Assembly (NCBI GenBank): GCA_949126835.1
Contig: OX421500.1
Location: forward strand, 29,739,991 to 29,803,990
DNA length: 64,000 nucleotides
DNA from: Anisus vortex
Taxonomy: Eukaryota > Mollusca > Gastropoda > Planorbidae
Direction of reading: 5' to 3'
In this document: positions 11,896-24,175 of the stretch, one piece after another
Position numbering within the stretch: the stretch's first letter is position 1
How the letters are laid out: every line of letters starts with the position of its first letter
The notes under the pieces: generated by a model
Database searches by the model: none
The model's input: only the letters and a program-made list of their open reading frames with translations
Told to the model about the DNA's origin: nothing
Translations under genes and position numbers: made by a program

Positions 11896-12937
11896 TTAGC
11901 GGTCATTTTGATGAAGTTTTGCACCCTTCGAAAACGAAAACAACTTTTTGAAAGCTTTAGCGTATTTCGGACTGGTTGATACATATAATACAAAATTAAA
12001 CGACGCATTTATCATATATAAAAAGTTTTGAAATGAGTGTAATAGCGCGTATGCATTAACGGTTAGTCGTAAGACAGGCTTGTTTATTATGGCTACTGTG
12101 TCTATAATTCCAGAAGGAAATAAAACAAGACAAATTAAACATATTGACATAACTAAACTTGTTTTAACGGACCTTAAATCTTTCTTTCTTTTTGATAAAG
12201 CTTTAGAAGTTAGATTATGTTGGCTATTTGATGACTTCGTTAATTTCACAATTATCAAAATTGTACAAACTAACATAATAAATGTTGGAATAGCCATTGA
12301 GTAAATATTTACGAAAACACTAAAGTAGAAGGTATGAAAAAAGTGTGCATTGTTATAATAAAATTCTGTCCAATACATATCTATAACAGTAATGTTGTCT
12401 ATCGTAATACATATAAAACCTGTTATTCCATTCAATGGAGATAAAAGTCCTGCAAGAGCTAAAGATATAAGCCCACAATTACATTTTATTCTAAATCGTG
12501 TAACTATTCTGGATACATAAAATAGTAAACACACTGCTACCATTCTTTCTACAGATAAAATTGTCACAAAAGTAAGTACTTGTAAAAAGTGCTAGAATTT
12601 TTAAATTTTCAAAAATATTCAGATATATTGAATAAAAGGTTATTGAAAAATATTTGTTAATGTATGTTACAATGTTGTAAAACTGAAAATATGCTGCTAA
12701 AAATGCAAAAATAAAATCCGAAACGGCAAGGTACAAAAGAAATAGATTGGTCGTGTCTTTCATACTATGGCGAGACAGTACAAACATATTTAGTATATTT
12801 CCAATTATTCCAAACCAGGCAAGTTTTTGAGCTAATATACAGTTGATGAGAATATCCAACGTTGTATACATTTCGTCACTGACAACAAACAAAGACTCAA
12901 GAGAGCTTGTTGGGACGTCAGAAGCAGTGCTGTTCAT
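11896..12937 (-). pseudogene. GPCR copy 2 with a one-base frameshift
   Basis: This is a chemosensory-type class-A receptor of about 346 residues split into two frames. The ATG is at 12937, with an acceptor-like AG at 12959-12960. Residues up to TM3 (FTSTYF) read in one frame; from VTILSVERM onward the reading continues one base over. Comparison with copy 3 places one extra base near 12568-12573, in a short T run of the coding strand. All other family features are present: VSDEMY before TM1, GNILN, LAVSD, ERM, DNIT in extracellular loop 2, SVKTS at TM6, NFVLY in TM7. The stop is at 11896. A single lesion in an otherwise well-kept gene means either a recent pseudogene or an assembly error. Confidence 0.8.
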
Positions 12938-13925
12938 TGTATTTTTATGATCAGCAATCTGTCCATAGTTATTAAAAAAAATTGCTTATTAGTGTAAACT
13001 TGGTAAAAGAGTGTCTTTACTAAAAGTACCCATTTATAAATTATTGGTCATTTACGTGTAATACGATAGTATTTTCAATTATTTAGTTCCCTTCTTCTCT
13101 TGTATTTCTATACTTAAGACTCAAAGTAAGTTGTTTTTTTTTGAACTAAAGAAATAATCATAATAATCTGTAGATTAAATCAAAAACGATTTATTAATTT
13201 GATTTACATGTTTAAAAAAAATAAAAAAATTAAGCCTAATAATGCTTGAAAAGGTTATACATATAAAAATTTTACTTTCTACTTTTTTTATATTTACGTA
13301 AAATAACAACATTAACGGCGGTGCCCTGGATAAAATATAAGCATATCATAAAGGAAAATGTCACAGACTTTCATATTTATATAATTTATATAGTATGAAA
13401 TATAAATAAAGTAAAATTTAAATTTAAAGTAAAAATATCTTGATTTTTATAATATTTTAATTTAGCCATGGAAATATGATTTTACACATACAGACTGCTT
13501 TATATAGCATATATCTATTTATAAAAATAGCCATCAATAAGATTATTATAAAAGAAAAGTTATAATAAAAATGCTAAAAACACAGATTTTAAACACAGAT
13601 GTCCGCAAACCTTTATTGTGTAAAAAAGGCAAGTTTTTAAATTTTTTTTTCTCAATTTGTCTTCTTTCATTAGGTATTTTAAAATGTTTTCCCGTTTCAT
13701 TTCGCTGTATAGGCCTGATAAAAATAATATGATAACTTGCCCTTCACAAAATGACAACTTGCCCCATCCATGGGACAAGTTGTCGTACCGTGGAGTCTTT
13801 ATAAAAAGTAGTCAAGTTTATTAATCGAATGGTTTCAAGTTATCTAAACTTAGCAAACATAAAAAAAAATATTTCAATATTACAAATTTACCTGTTACAT
13901 TTTAAATATATGAAAAATTACAAAA
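12938..13925. other. AT-rich intergenic stretch
   Basis: It contains a near-perfect dyad at 13753-13784 (GACAACTTG...CAAGTTGTC). A 72-codon minus frame at 13560-13778 has no recognisable features and is probably chance. Confidence 0.45.
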
Positions 13926-14469
13926 GTTATGACCAGGCCCCACGAAAGGGGGGTACAGCCGGTACGCCGTACCGGGGCCCATAAGAGTTTAGAGGGCACA
14001 TGAATATTTAATTTTTTTTTATTTAATTAACGATTACGCAATTATTTTTTAAATTATTCCTGCTAAGCTAAGAGAAGATGCCCCAAAACCTCCTACACGT
14101 GGCGCTGGGGCCTTAATTTTGGTATTCTTTGAATGTGTACTTGAACATTTTGTTAAATATGCAAAGAAGCCTCTAGTTGTACTATAGGGCCTAATTATAT
14201 TCAATAGCATTTAGGATCTCTTGTTGATTATTGTTCTCCAGAGACGCTTAAAAAGATATACCTATGAGCCTAATAGGCTTACAGTTCTCCCTGTTAGCTT
14301 AGTAGCCTAGGCCTAAATACTCTATGTCACTGCGCAGCCTACTTGTACGGCCGTCAAAGCTAGTTAGTCGATCCTTTTACACTTTAATGATTTTTTGTTG
14401 AAGGTATCATAATTTTAGACCAATGTATTGAAAATTTAAAACACATTTTATTGTCATTTAACAAAATGT

Positions 14470-14995
14470 ATTTTGGGAAATGTCTATTCAAAAATGTATG
14501 TGTAAACTGTATTGCCACGGCAGATCTAACCTTACATTTGACTACACAAGATACATTACTTGTGAGTATGTACCACTGACAAGAGTAACACCATTAGTCA
14601 AATCACTAAACCTAGAAACACTAGAGGACAGAATGACAAAGAGTAAAGTAGTAATAATTAATAATACATAAAGCATTAAACTCTACTTCAGAAATACAAC
14701 CCAATAACAACCTGTTCTAAAGCTCAGATAAACATAAAGACAAAAACATTGTCCTTATCCCTTATGCGATCTTATACGATTACTAATGCACACAAATACT
14801 TTTTTATCCCGAATGGCATCCGGGCATGAAATGGGTTGCCTGAACATACCACGAAAACCAGAAACTTATCATTTAAAAAACGAATAGAAATGCAGGACTA
14901 GACTCAAACTATGGACGTGCGTAGGACGCAATAATTTCTTCTTTATAGAAGGAGCTTATGTAATGAATAAGATAATAGGTACAATACATTGATCA
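14470..14995 (+). mobile_element. LINE ORF2 3' fragment
   Basis: The + strand encodes PLVKSLNLETLEDR and SKVVIINNT, then after frame changes a segment like PSGIRAWNGLP ending in QD followed by a stop. This is the C-terminal part of a Jockey/CR1-like LINE ORF2 and matches the fragment at 34470-34995 (-). It is nested in the hAT-like element. Confidence 0.65.
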
Positions 14996-15504
14996 GACAT
15001 GGTAAACGCCCAATTTATTATATTATAACCATAAATTATCGGCAGTTTTTGGGTGTATGCCATCTATCAAATCATATAAAGAACGTATCCCTTGTTGACC
15101 ACTAATGAACCGTTTCTTAGCATCACAGTGTTTTTTAAACCTTTGATCGTGTGTATACATGTACTATTTAAGATGTACATATCTGGGGTAACGTTGTGCT
15201 CTCTATCAAGGAGTTCTTTTCAACCAAATTAATCATTAATCATCAGTGAGAGTCATTTTTTCCCATTTTACATATCTTTGTAATATTATTTGCAAGATCA
15301 ATACTGAAGCGGAGGAACAATTACAATAATTTAAACTAAGAACTATGTACTTGATTACAATATTTTTTAAATAGACCTTTAAGGCTGTGATTGAAATGAT
15401 TACACTCTAATGGTAAATGTAACACTTACGACAGTTTCACAAAATGGTCCACGCACCTTTTACTTTTAAAAAGATTCCTGATATTTCAAACGTATGTAAT
15501 ATAA

Positions 15505-15580
15505 ATAAATCATAAGATAAGATAAGAATACTTTATTGATCCAAATAAATGGAAATTTGACTTGAATACATAAATTCCGT
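15505..15580 (-). mobile_element. LINE 3' end with (TTATC)n tail
   Basis: On the minus strand it reads TTTGGATCAATAAAGTA followed by repeated TTATC. The same end occurs on + at 25330-25385. Confidence 0.5.
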
Positions 15581-16210
15581 CTTTCAGCATACTTTAAACG
15601 ATATTAAAGAACCATTTGTACTCAAGCGCAATAAATATACGCGCACATCTAGATATGGCTAATGTTAGAAAAAAAAAAGTGGTGGGGGGGGGGGGGAGGG
15701 GCAGAAAATATCTCGCACCGGCATATTTTTTTTTCTCTCGAGGGCCCTGGTTATGACAACATCACCCGCTTTACCCTAGATTTGGGGTAACTGATACTAA
15801 TTATTGTGTTTATGATATTTTAATTATTTCAATTGTTATATTAAAATCACGAAGTAAAGTCTTCGGCTATGTAAACAACTTTGAATCATACGTTTATCTA
15901 TGCTCATTCGGTTTTTTATTCTTTCAAAACTAAAATTAATGATAATTCTCCTAATTTACAGTAACTGTATTATTGTAACAACGGGCATTTTATATTATAG
16001 AAAATGTATTTTTTTAAAGTTTAATGTGTAAAATACAAACACAGTAATAATTGTTTGTTTTTAATTCTATGATATAAAGCAAAAAGTAAACTAACATTGA
16101 CAAGCTAATGAAATGTGTGTCTACAATAGATAAATGCAATAATAATTTAAAAATAATCAAATGCAATTATAATAATAAATATATATATAAACATTTATTA
16201 GCGAACCATT

Positions 16211-17223
16211 TTATTTTCTGAAAAAAATGACATTGTTGAAGGTTTTAGCAAATTTGGGACTTGCAGTAACATATAATACAAAATTAAAAGATGAATTTAC
16301 AATGTACAAAATGTGTTGAAACGACAATAAAAGTTCATACGAATTATCTGTTAATTGCAGAACTGATTTATTTATAATGCTAATAGTATCAATAATGCCT
16401 GGAGGAAATAAAACTAAGATTATTAAACACGTCGACAACATTAAACTTGTTTTCACAGATCGTATTTTTTTTTTCTTTTTGAAATGGAATTAGTCGAGAT
16501 ATTATGTAAGTTACTTGATGAGTTTGTTATCTTTATAATTGTCAAAACTGTACATATTAACATAATTATTGTTGGAATAATCATTGAGTAAATATTTGTA
16601 AAAACACTTATATAGAAATTATTGAAAAAATTAGAGTTGTTGTAATAAAATTCTGTCAAAAAGTAATCAATGACAGTAATGTTGTCTATAGTCTTATATT
16701 CAAACCATGTAAAACCATAGATTGGAGACAACATTCCTGCCAAAATAACAGTTATAAAACAGCAACAACATTTAATTCTAAATTTTGTGACGATTCTAGA
16801 AACATGAAATGGAAAAGAAACAGCAAACATTCTCTCTACAGATAAAATTGTAACGAAATAAGTACTTGTAAAAAGTGCTAATATTCTAAAATAGTCAAAA
16901 ATATTTAAAAATATAGCATAATAAGTTATTGACACATATTTGTTGATATATCGCAAAATTGTATAAAATCGAAAAAATGCTGCAAAAAGGGAATAAATAA
17001 AATCAGAAACTGCAAGGTACAATAGAATTAGATTAGTTGTGTCTTTCATACCATGATGTGAAAGTACAATCATATTTAGTATATTTCCAATTATTCCAAA
17101 CCACGCAAGTATTTGGGCTAGTATACAATTGATGAAAATATTTAATGCAGCATACACTTCTTCACTAACATCAAATAAAGGATTCTGAGTCTTGGCAAAG
17201 TTGTCAGTTGTAGTGATGTTCAT
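16211..17223 (-). pseudogene. GPCR copy 3 with a one-base deletion in an A run
   Basis: This is a chemosensory-type class-A receptor of about 337 residues. The ATG is at 17223, 22 nt after a strong acceptor (tcttttgcag, AG at 17246-17247). It carries VSEEVY before TM1, GNILN in TM1, LAVSD in TM2, TSTYFVTILSVERM in TM3, DNIT in extracellular loop 2 and a basic third loop. The frame ends at 16453 just after KRKKK. The rest (VKTSLMLS to NFVLY and the stop at 16211) continues in another frame. The break lies in a run of ten A (coding strand, near 16465-16474), where one more base would restore the family pattern. Homopolymer sequencing error is a serious alternative to true loss. Confidence 0.8.
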
Positions 17224-17289
17224 TGTAATTTTGTTATCAGAAATACTGCAAAAGACGATTTTTTTGTATGACAAAGCAGTTCAAAATTT

Positions 17290-18980
17290 AATTCAACTAT
17301 TAATGTAAAATTAGTTATAAGTATAGTATATTTACCTTGACATATCCTTATTCAAATGTTCAACTAATATTTTTAAATATTATAACTGACCTTGAAACAT
17401 ATTTTACCTATAATTAAAAATTTTCATATGTTTATTGAGGTCGCCTTTTACTTGGTGTCTAGTGCCCTAAAGATAACTAATGTCTCGGTTCACCATGGAA
17501 ATGAACAAATCCAAGAATCAGCCTTGAATCAAGTAACACCGAACTTGGAAAATAAATACACAAGATCATTACCACCTCCACGTTGTACCTGCTATCGTGA
17601 GAGTCTCCAAATTGTTACTTTTTTTTTTATTACGGAGTTATCCTCCCTATGTACGAAAGGCTAATTTTTCACTTTTTTTAAAGAGTCAAGCATTTCAAAG
17701 TCCATTTGCCAGTATACATTGTCTATATTACTTTAAATGTTGTTTAGAAGTAGATTTTAAAAAAGCGAATTAGATATTGAGAGTGAAAAACGAAATGATT
17801 GATTCTATACTTTTAAGTACAATATATAGACAAACTAAATTCTATCTGTATGATTTCTAACAACAAGTGTAGTGAGCTTAGAAAAAAATACATTTCTTTT
17901 TATCAGTAAGTTAGTATAATTCAATTATCTCTTCTGTGCACTTAATGCGTATATTATATGTATTACATTTATTACTGATCCGTCGTTCACACATAGGCCT
18001 GTCCCAGTTTACACATATAATATTGGTCGTCCTGGTACTAGACTGTAATATAATGCATGGTGTAATTGCTTTCAATTGCAACAGTTATTTCCTAGCTTAA
18101 AAATGATAATGACATGGACGTGTTGCTATTCGTAATTGGACATTATCTTTTGTTTGCGATAAACGATTTATTATATAAACGGCTGATAATAAAACAGGTC
18201 GTTGATTTTGTGATAACAAACGATAAATAAATTAATGGAACAATGAGAAATAAATTATCTAAAAAAAGAAACATGACTTTCGGCGACATTATTCTAAGAC
18301 ATAGTATAATATAAGAACAGACTATTGTATTGTTTGATAATTGAATTACTAGATGCTTGAGTGTTAATGTTAGCTATTACACAATTAATCATTTCTATTG
18401 AATCGAAAGCCAAGAAAGGTACAAAAAATATCTACTAACTTGGGATTTTACTACAAAATTAATGTATATAGATCTCATATAATACACTATAAAATTATAA
18501 AATATAAATTTATCAATATATATTCTGAAATATTCTAATAAGGGGATGTAAAGGGCATTTTATAAAATATTTTTAACGTATTTTCAATTATTTATGTGTG
18601 GTTAAAGTAGTCTATAAATTATTTGCAAAAAAAAAATCGGAATTTAACTTTTATTCCAGGGCAGTAATATCGTCATATATAATAACAATAAAATTGTTGA
18701 TATTTGCTAATCGTTAAGTAATCTTGTGCGTAATGTATTTTTAAAGCGCAATATGAAGTGTACAATAAAATAGAATAGAATAGAAACGTTTGTTAAATTT
18801 GTAACTGTGATAGTGTGGCCCATAGGATTCACAGCTTCCTGCACGCCCACCGAGTGTATTTGTAACATTGATGTCAGCCCTAGAGAAATATAATAGCAAT
18901 ACACGTATACCTTGGATGAATTACAATCATTGACACAATATTTTTGTTTTAATTAGAGAAACCGTTTCTGAACTTACACA
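17290..18980. other. AT-rich intergenic stretch
   Basis: No gene was recognised. A 90-codon frame at 17392-17664 shows no family motif. Within it a GGAGTTATC-CTCCCT element resembles a motif frequent in gastropod transcribed repeats. Confidence 0.4.
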
Positions 18981-18989
18981 GGTGGCTAT

Positions 18990-19195
18990 CACATGAATAA
19001 AGTATGAAACTATCTTCCCGAGTGGCATTCGGGCATGGAATGGGTTGCCTGAACAAACCAGGAAAACCAGTAACTTAACATCATTTAAAACATTAATAAA
19101 AATGCAAGACTAGACTCGGACCACGGATGAGCGTAGGACGCAATAATCTTCTTTATAGAAGGAGCGTCTGTAATGTATAAGATAAGATAAGATCT
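18990..19195 (+). mobile_element. LINE ORF2 3' fragment with (GATAA)n tail
   Basis: Translation gives LPSGIRAWNGLPEQTRKTS followed by TSFKTLIKMQD and a stop, then a short 3' region ending in AAGATAAGATAAGAT. It belongs to the same family as the fragments at 14470, 34470 and 62320. Confidence 0.65.
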
Positions 19196-19199
19196 CTTT

Positions 19200-20405
19200 T
19201 TCATATAGTATTTACAGTCAAGTTTATTGGTCCATTAAGAAGAGGTTATCTCGTTCGGTTTTTATAAACTTCCTCAGATAAGACTACAATAGCCTAAGTC
19301 ACAATGAGTTGCGTGTGACAATACAGTTTATCCAGACAGGCGGGTTTCCCCCAGTGTGAGATGGGATGCAAACCAGGGTCGATATAGCATCGCTGAAAGA
19401 CACAGGATAAAATCAACATTTAATTTTGTGTCCTACCTTTTGACTCTAAAGAACACTGCGAGTCACACAAGATGAAGTTTTTACAAAGATAAGAGAGCAC
19501 CTTGGCCTACTGTTGTCACTAGAGTCCATGCGGTTACAATTAAAAGACACAATGGCCTGTTAATTGATATGTTAACTTTATATCAGTCATATTGAAAACT
19601 TTAAACTGTCAATTATAGTACCTGTAAATGTCTTGGAATTTAACTCGATGTAGACTATAAATAAATATTGCTAATAAATTGTAAAGGGAATTAATTTGGA
19701 ACATTTGAATATATTATAATATGTTTTTTTTTACGGTTGTGTCCCTTATTAAACAAATGATTTTAATTGTATTCCTAAGTAAAATACTAGATATGTAATT
19801 TGTTTTTCTTTTTATTTTGTACAACATTCGATATCGAATCGTATTTACTGAACAAATTACATATTTTGTTAATATAGGATGCCATATTGATTTTATATAC
19901 CGCTAACTTGTATTGATTTAGAAACGTCAAAGCCCTTTGATTAGATGTCACATAATACAAACATAGTAACTGTGAGAACATTTAAAGGTTGTCAAATGAC
20001 AAATGAGTCATGTTAAATTAATGTACAATATGCAACATAAATTGTATCTATATTAAAAGGTCTGTATTTTCAAATCAATGGTTTAAAGAAGAAATGGCAA
20101 TAAAATCATGCTAGACACGAAAAGAACAGGCTGAGAGGTAATATGCTAGCCTGCATTAGAAGTACTCTAATGTAGAATAATCCAGTAAGAATAAATTTAT
20201 GTTTACATAAATAATTTAAAATTCAATTATCTATCTTACATATGTTTCCCTTGATTATGGCAGGTGTGTCTATCAAGGGTAATTTAACACTTTAAATTAT
20301 CTCTGTATAAATAAAGAAAGAGGAGGAAATGAATCAGTGAGACGTTTCGAGATGGGTGTGGGAGTTTGTGTAAGTTTGAAAGGTTAGTCTCGCAACAAAG
20401 TGAAC
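19200..20405. other. Intergenic stretch
   Basis: Nothing was recognised apart from AT-rich sequence. Short minus frames here have no recognisable features. Confidence 0.45.
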
Positions 20406-20409
20406 GGTC

Positions 20410-20660
20410 GGCATTTTGGGGGGGGGGGTGGTGTATGGGCATGTGGCAAGATCCGAAGTCCTGGCGAAAATCATCCTGCAGGGCACAGTGCGAGGTGGAA
20501 GAAAGAGAGGCAGGCCGAAAAGACGATGGGATGATGACATCTTGCAGACTCTCAGAGGGCGGCGCAGGACCGAGACAAATGGCGTAAAATTATACAACTG
20601 TCAAGAAATGGTGCCCCAAAGACCCTCACTCGTGTTATGGAATAGAAGAAGAAGAAGTAT
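20410..20660 (+). mobile_element. LINE ORF2 C-terminal fragment
   Basis: The + strand encodes GHVARSEVLAKIILQGTVR then GGRKRGRPKRRWDDDI, the conserved basic end of many LINE ORF2 proteins. It is followed by a (GAA)n-rich end near 20645. It is severely 5'-truncated. Confidence 0.7.
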
Positions 20661-21014
20661 AAGAGAGTGTTAATGGGGGTTGGGTCATTATGAATCTTTA
20701 TTTTCTCTAATCTAACGTTGCACTACATGACTATTCAGGTGTGTCGCTCCAATAAGAGTAATTGGAGTGACGAGGGATTAGGAGGGGAGGAGAGGGGCTA
20801 GGATAAACAGACAATGTGTCACTTCAACTTATCGGAACCTTAGTTAGTGAGTCTAGTTTGTAAGGTGACTAGTTGGGCTTGTTACGCCAAGGTAAAGGTA
20901 AAGCTAATAACGTGATCATCAATAACATGAATTTATAATCGTGCATTGAAAGCTTATACAATGTATAATTTGATATATTTGAATGCAATGTAAATACTTC
21001 TCTACTTCTTTCCC

Positions 21015-21640
21015 ACCAGCGTCTCATTCTAAAGCTGAATTACTACGGCATAAGAGGTCAAACCAAGAGATGCGTTGAAAACTACCTCTTTGGCCGAACT
21101 GAATAAGTCGTGTTGAAGATAAAAGCTCCTGCAATTGGACAGTCATGTCTGGAATACCCCAGGGAGCCCCGGTTATTGAGCCCATACTGTTCTTGTACTT
21201 CATCAACGACTTGGGAGACGGGAGCTACGCAAAGATATGACTTTGGAAATTGTACAATTTGTAATCATTTGTATCTGATATGATATAATTTGTAAGCATG
21301 TTATAGTAGTGACACATTAGTGCCACCCTAGGACAGAGATCTGCTAGACGACAAAAACTGAAGTTTGCGGATATCTGTAAAAGAGTCATGAAGCACCTCC
21401 AAATTGACCCAAACCATTGGGAGATCATTGCGCAGGATAGGCCCACCTGGAGGGGAGCAACGAAAGAACGTTTGCAGGCGAGGATCGCGCAAGGAACAAG
21501 ACAGTGGAGAAAAATGTGTTCCCCTCCGTTACATTCATGTGCAGCCAGTGTGACCTTGCCTGTACGTCCAGGATTGGCCACATGAGGGCTGCAAGAAAAA
21601 TGGATCGTCTCTCGAGGCGTAAAATGCCGACGATAGTAGT
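21015..21640 (+). mobile_element. LINE fragments: RT core and ORF2 C-terminus
   Basis: At 21030-21225 the + strand encodes LNYYGIRGQTKR and MSGIPQGAPVI then PILFLYFINDL, the palm region of a LINE reverse transcriptase. At 21345-21640 it encodes LKFADICKRVMK, WEIIAQDRPTWR and, after a frame change, a CSQC-type zinc-finger-like motif with SRIGHMRAA, the usual C-terminus of another LINE ORF2 type. About 120 bp of unrelated sequence separates the two. Whether both come from one element is uncertain. Confidence 0.7.
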
Positions 21641-21699
21641 GACTAATTAACAAATGTCTTAGATGATAGACCATCACCTTGGGTTCTGCTTGCCGAGGT

Positions 21700-23140
21700 T
21701 ACACAGACCTAAGCCCCTGTCACATTTTATTTTATTTCTCTACTAGTTCTCTCTTCTTGCCTTCGCTTTCTCTTGATAATATCTCTTTACCCTCAAGCCA
21801 TTACATATAATTTATTTTTTCTCTATTTCTCTCCTTATAAGCTTTTATTTTGCTGTTGTATACGTCCGAGTGGAAAATAAATGTTTATATACTAGGCCTT
21901 TTAAAATCATAAAAATGCCTTTAAAGCTTATAGCTCCTTTTGCACTTACACGTTATAACGGTACTTGAGCCATCTCTGGCTAGGGTTACACCAATGACTC
22001 TGACATTATGTTAAAATAAATAACTTTAGCATTGATGTCTAAGTATTGTTATTTAATTGCATACGAAATTCAAACAAATAAACTAAGTCAAGAATTGTAA
22101 ACTCAGATTAAAAGATTAACTATATTGAATATATAGAAAGCAAACACCAAAACTAACAATACAAGTTTATTTTTCAAAACACCAAATATATTTATAAATA
22201 AAATTTAGACTTTTTCTCTGACCACTTGTTGTATTTTCTTTTTTAATCTTGTCTGACAAAGTTTGCTTGAAAGTTTCAATTTTGAAAAAAGTGAGTTATA
22301 TAAAATGGTGACATATCTTTTCATAAAATGCATGAACATAAAAGACTAGGTAAAAAAAAGTTAGAAAAAACACACAAATGAAGTAAAAAATATTAATATT
22401 GAAGCTGTTAAAATAAATAAAGTATTTTGGAATAGTTTAGCCCTTTCTAAAAGTGTGCCATTTGAAATGCTAGAAAAACTTTTTTTTGTTAAAGTGGCTA
22501 AATGAACAGCATCCATAATATTAATTTAAAAACCCTTTATATTTTATTGTAGACCAATATTTATTATTATTATAATACTAAATAAATAAATAAAAGAATT
22601 ACAATTTCCCAAAAACAACATTATATAACATGCGCAAAAAAAACCGTCCATTGTTGTGTACATTACATTTACATGAATCAAAACATAAATACGTGTAAAA
22701 ATAAAATTAGTTTCAACGAAATAAAAATGAAAGCAAGATTTTTTGTCTACCTAATAAAAATAAATAAACTTAGCCTAACTAAAAATATAATTAGTAACAA
22801 ATTGAAATATTTTATATAAAACGTACACAAATTGCGTTTGTAAAAAAAAAGCATATATATAATTTGACGACTAGATCTAATTAAATAAGGCAGATAAATT
22901 GGTTTGTAATTACTAGCCAATGCAACTTTAACAGCAAACTTCAAATCAGATACAAGCGTAGCGTAAGTTAGATCTAATAAAATATTGTCTCTAAATTTAT
23001 TAAAAAAATGTCTTGAACTTTAATTACTCCGAAAATTAAAGTTGTTTATATACAACTTTAAAATAAAGTATTTAAAAAAATTGTAAAGGACAGTTACAAT
23101 TAAATAGATAAGTGTTGTCACGGATACAGATTGAACAGTA
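21700..23140. other. AT-rich intergenic stretch
   Basis: The first 200 bp are pyrimidine-rich and may be a LINE 3' UTR. The rest is AT-rich and contains no recognisable coding sequence. Confidence 0.4.
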
Positions 23141-23143
23141 GGC

Positions 23144-24163
23144 CTACAGCTCTGCCTTTTTATTTAAATATATATATACATTACATTTTAATATAATCGT
23201 AATAGTAAAGTAAATATTTTTACCAATACTTGTGTATACTTGGAATTCATGATGATGTAAAAGTATTATTACCATGATTTCGCTTACGACTATGATCAAA
23301 GATTGGTTGTTAAATTTATCGTCTGCAAAGACAAAAAACACGATGAAGCAGGATCCATGTATGAAGGCAAACACTTATGACACGGAAACAGGTGTCCGTG
23401 TTGTTCTCAGTGAACTTGGCTTTGTAGACGTGGATGCCATGTGCTTTCTGTGACGCTGTTTGAGATTCAACTTGACCCCGATAAAGATATTACCGACACA
23501 GACGATGGAAGTGGGAAAGATAGAACTCAGGATGTGGAACACATATGAATCGAGTATTTCTATCAGGCCTAGAACTCGAATAAATGTGTCAGACTTAACA
23601 AAAAAATAAATGGTACTACTACTGGGTGACTTGGTAATACGAAGACAAGGGACAAAACTCGAGCTTAGAACAAAAGGCGTCCAAAAGAGCCAAACGGCAA
23701 CAATTACAATAGGATATATGTTTACGGTTACAGTGGTTTTAAACTTTATTGTGAAATATGTAGCTGTAAATCTTTCTACTGTTATCAAAACTGGCCATGT
23801 TGTCGATACGTACATTCCAACATTTTCTAAAATCGCTGATAGTCTGTATAGAATGAACAAAATAGATGCCATATTTTCTGATGTCTCCCAAACATAGTAG
23901 CTTAAACTTAAAACAGGTTGGCCAAATCGTGCAATTAAATGAACGACATCAAAAGATCTTATTATAAACAAGCAATCAGCCAAAGTCAGAAAATGTCCCA
24001 CTAGGTCGATTATTCCAATGGTAGGCTGGACATATAGCTGAGAAATCTGTAGAATTGTGCTGGTGTCTAAATGAAAAATTGAATAGCTGGTTGCCATGGT
24101 ATATAAGTCTGTTCCATTTTTACCAATGTTAGAATTTTTGAGTTTTTCTGTTACGCCAATCAT
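23144..24163 (-). pseudogene. GPCR of a second subfamily: TM1/TM2 fusion and premature stop
   Basis: The frame opens at an ATG at 24163, ten bases after a good acceptor (taactttag, AG at 24174-24175). N-terminal glycosylation site NGT is followed by TM1 (GIIDLVGHFLTLA), which runs directly into DCLFIIRSFDV, normally the middle of TM2. The first intracellular loop and half of TM2 are therefore missing. TM3 ends WPVLITVERFTATYF. TM4 and TM5 are recognisable. In loop 3, after RTTRTPVSVS, an in-frame TAA (23375-23377) stops translation; directly behind it the same frame continues with FAFIHGSCFIVFFVF (TM6-like) and a decayed TM7 to 23144. It differs from the other four receptors. Deletion plus nonsense makes function unlikely. 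Confidence 0.75.
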
Positions 24164-24175
24164 GGTCAAAATACT

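Larger units (their letters stand above)
13934..15749. mobile_element. hAT-like DNA transposon, non-autonomous, 8-bp TSD
   Basis: The left end CAGGCCCCACGAAAG and the reverse complement of the right end CAGGGCCCTCGAGAG match at 12 of 15 positions. Both sides carry the identical 8-bp direct repeat GTTATGAC (13926-13933 and 15750-15757). Terminal CAG and an 8-bp duplication are hallmarks of hAT insertions. No transposase was recognised inside; instead there is a LINE fragment (14470-14995) and another LINE tail (15505-15580). The total length is 1816 bp. Confidence 0.75.
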
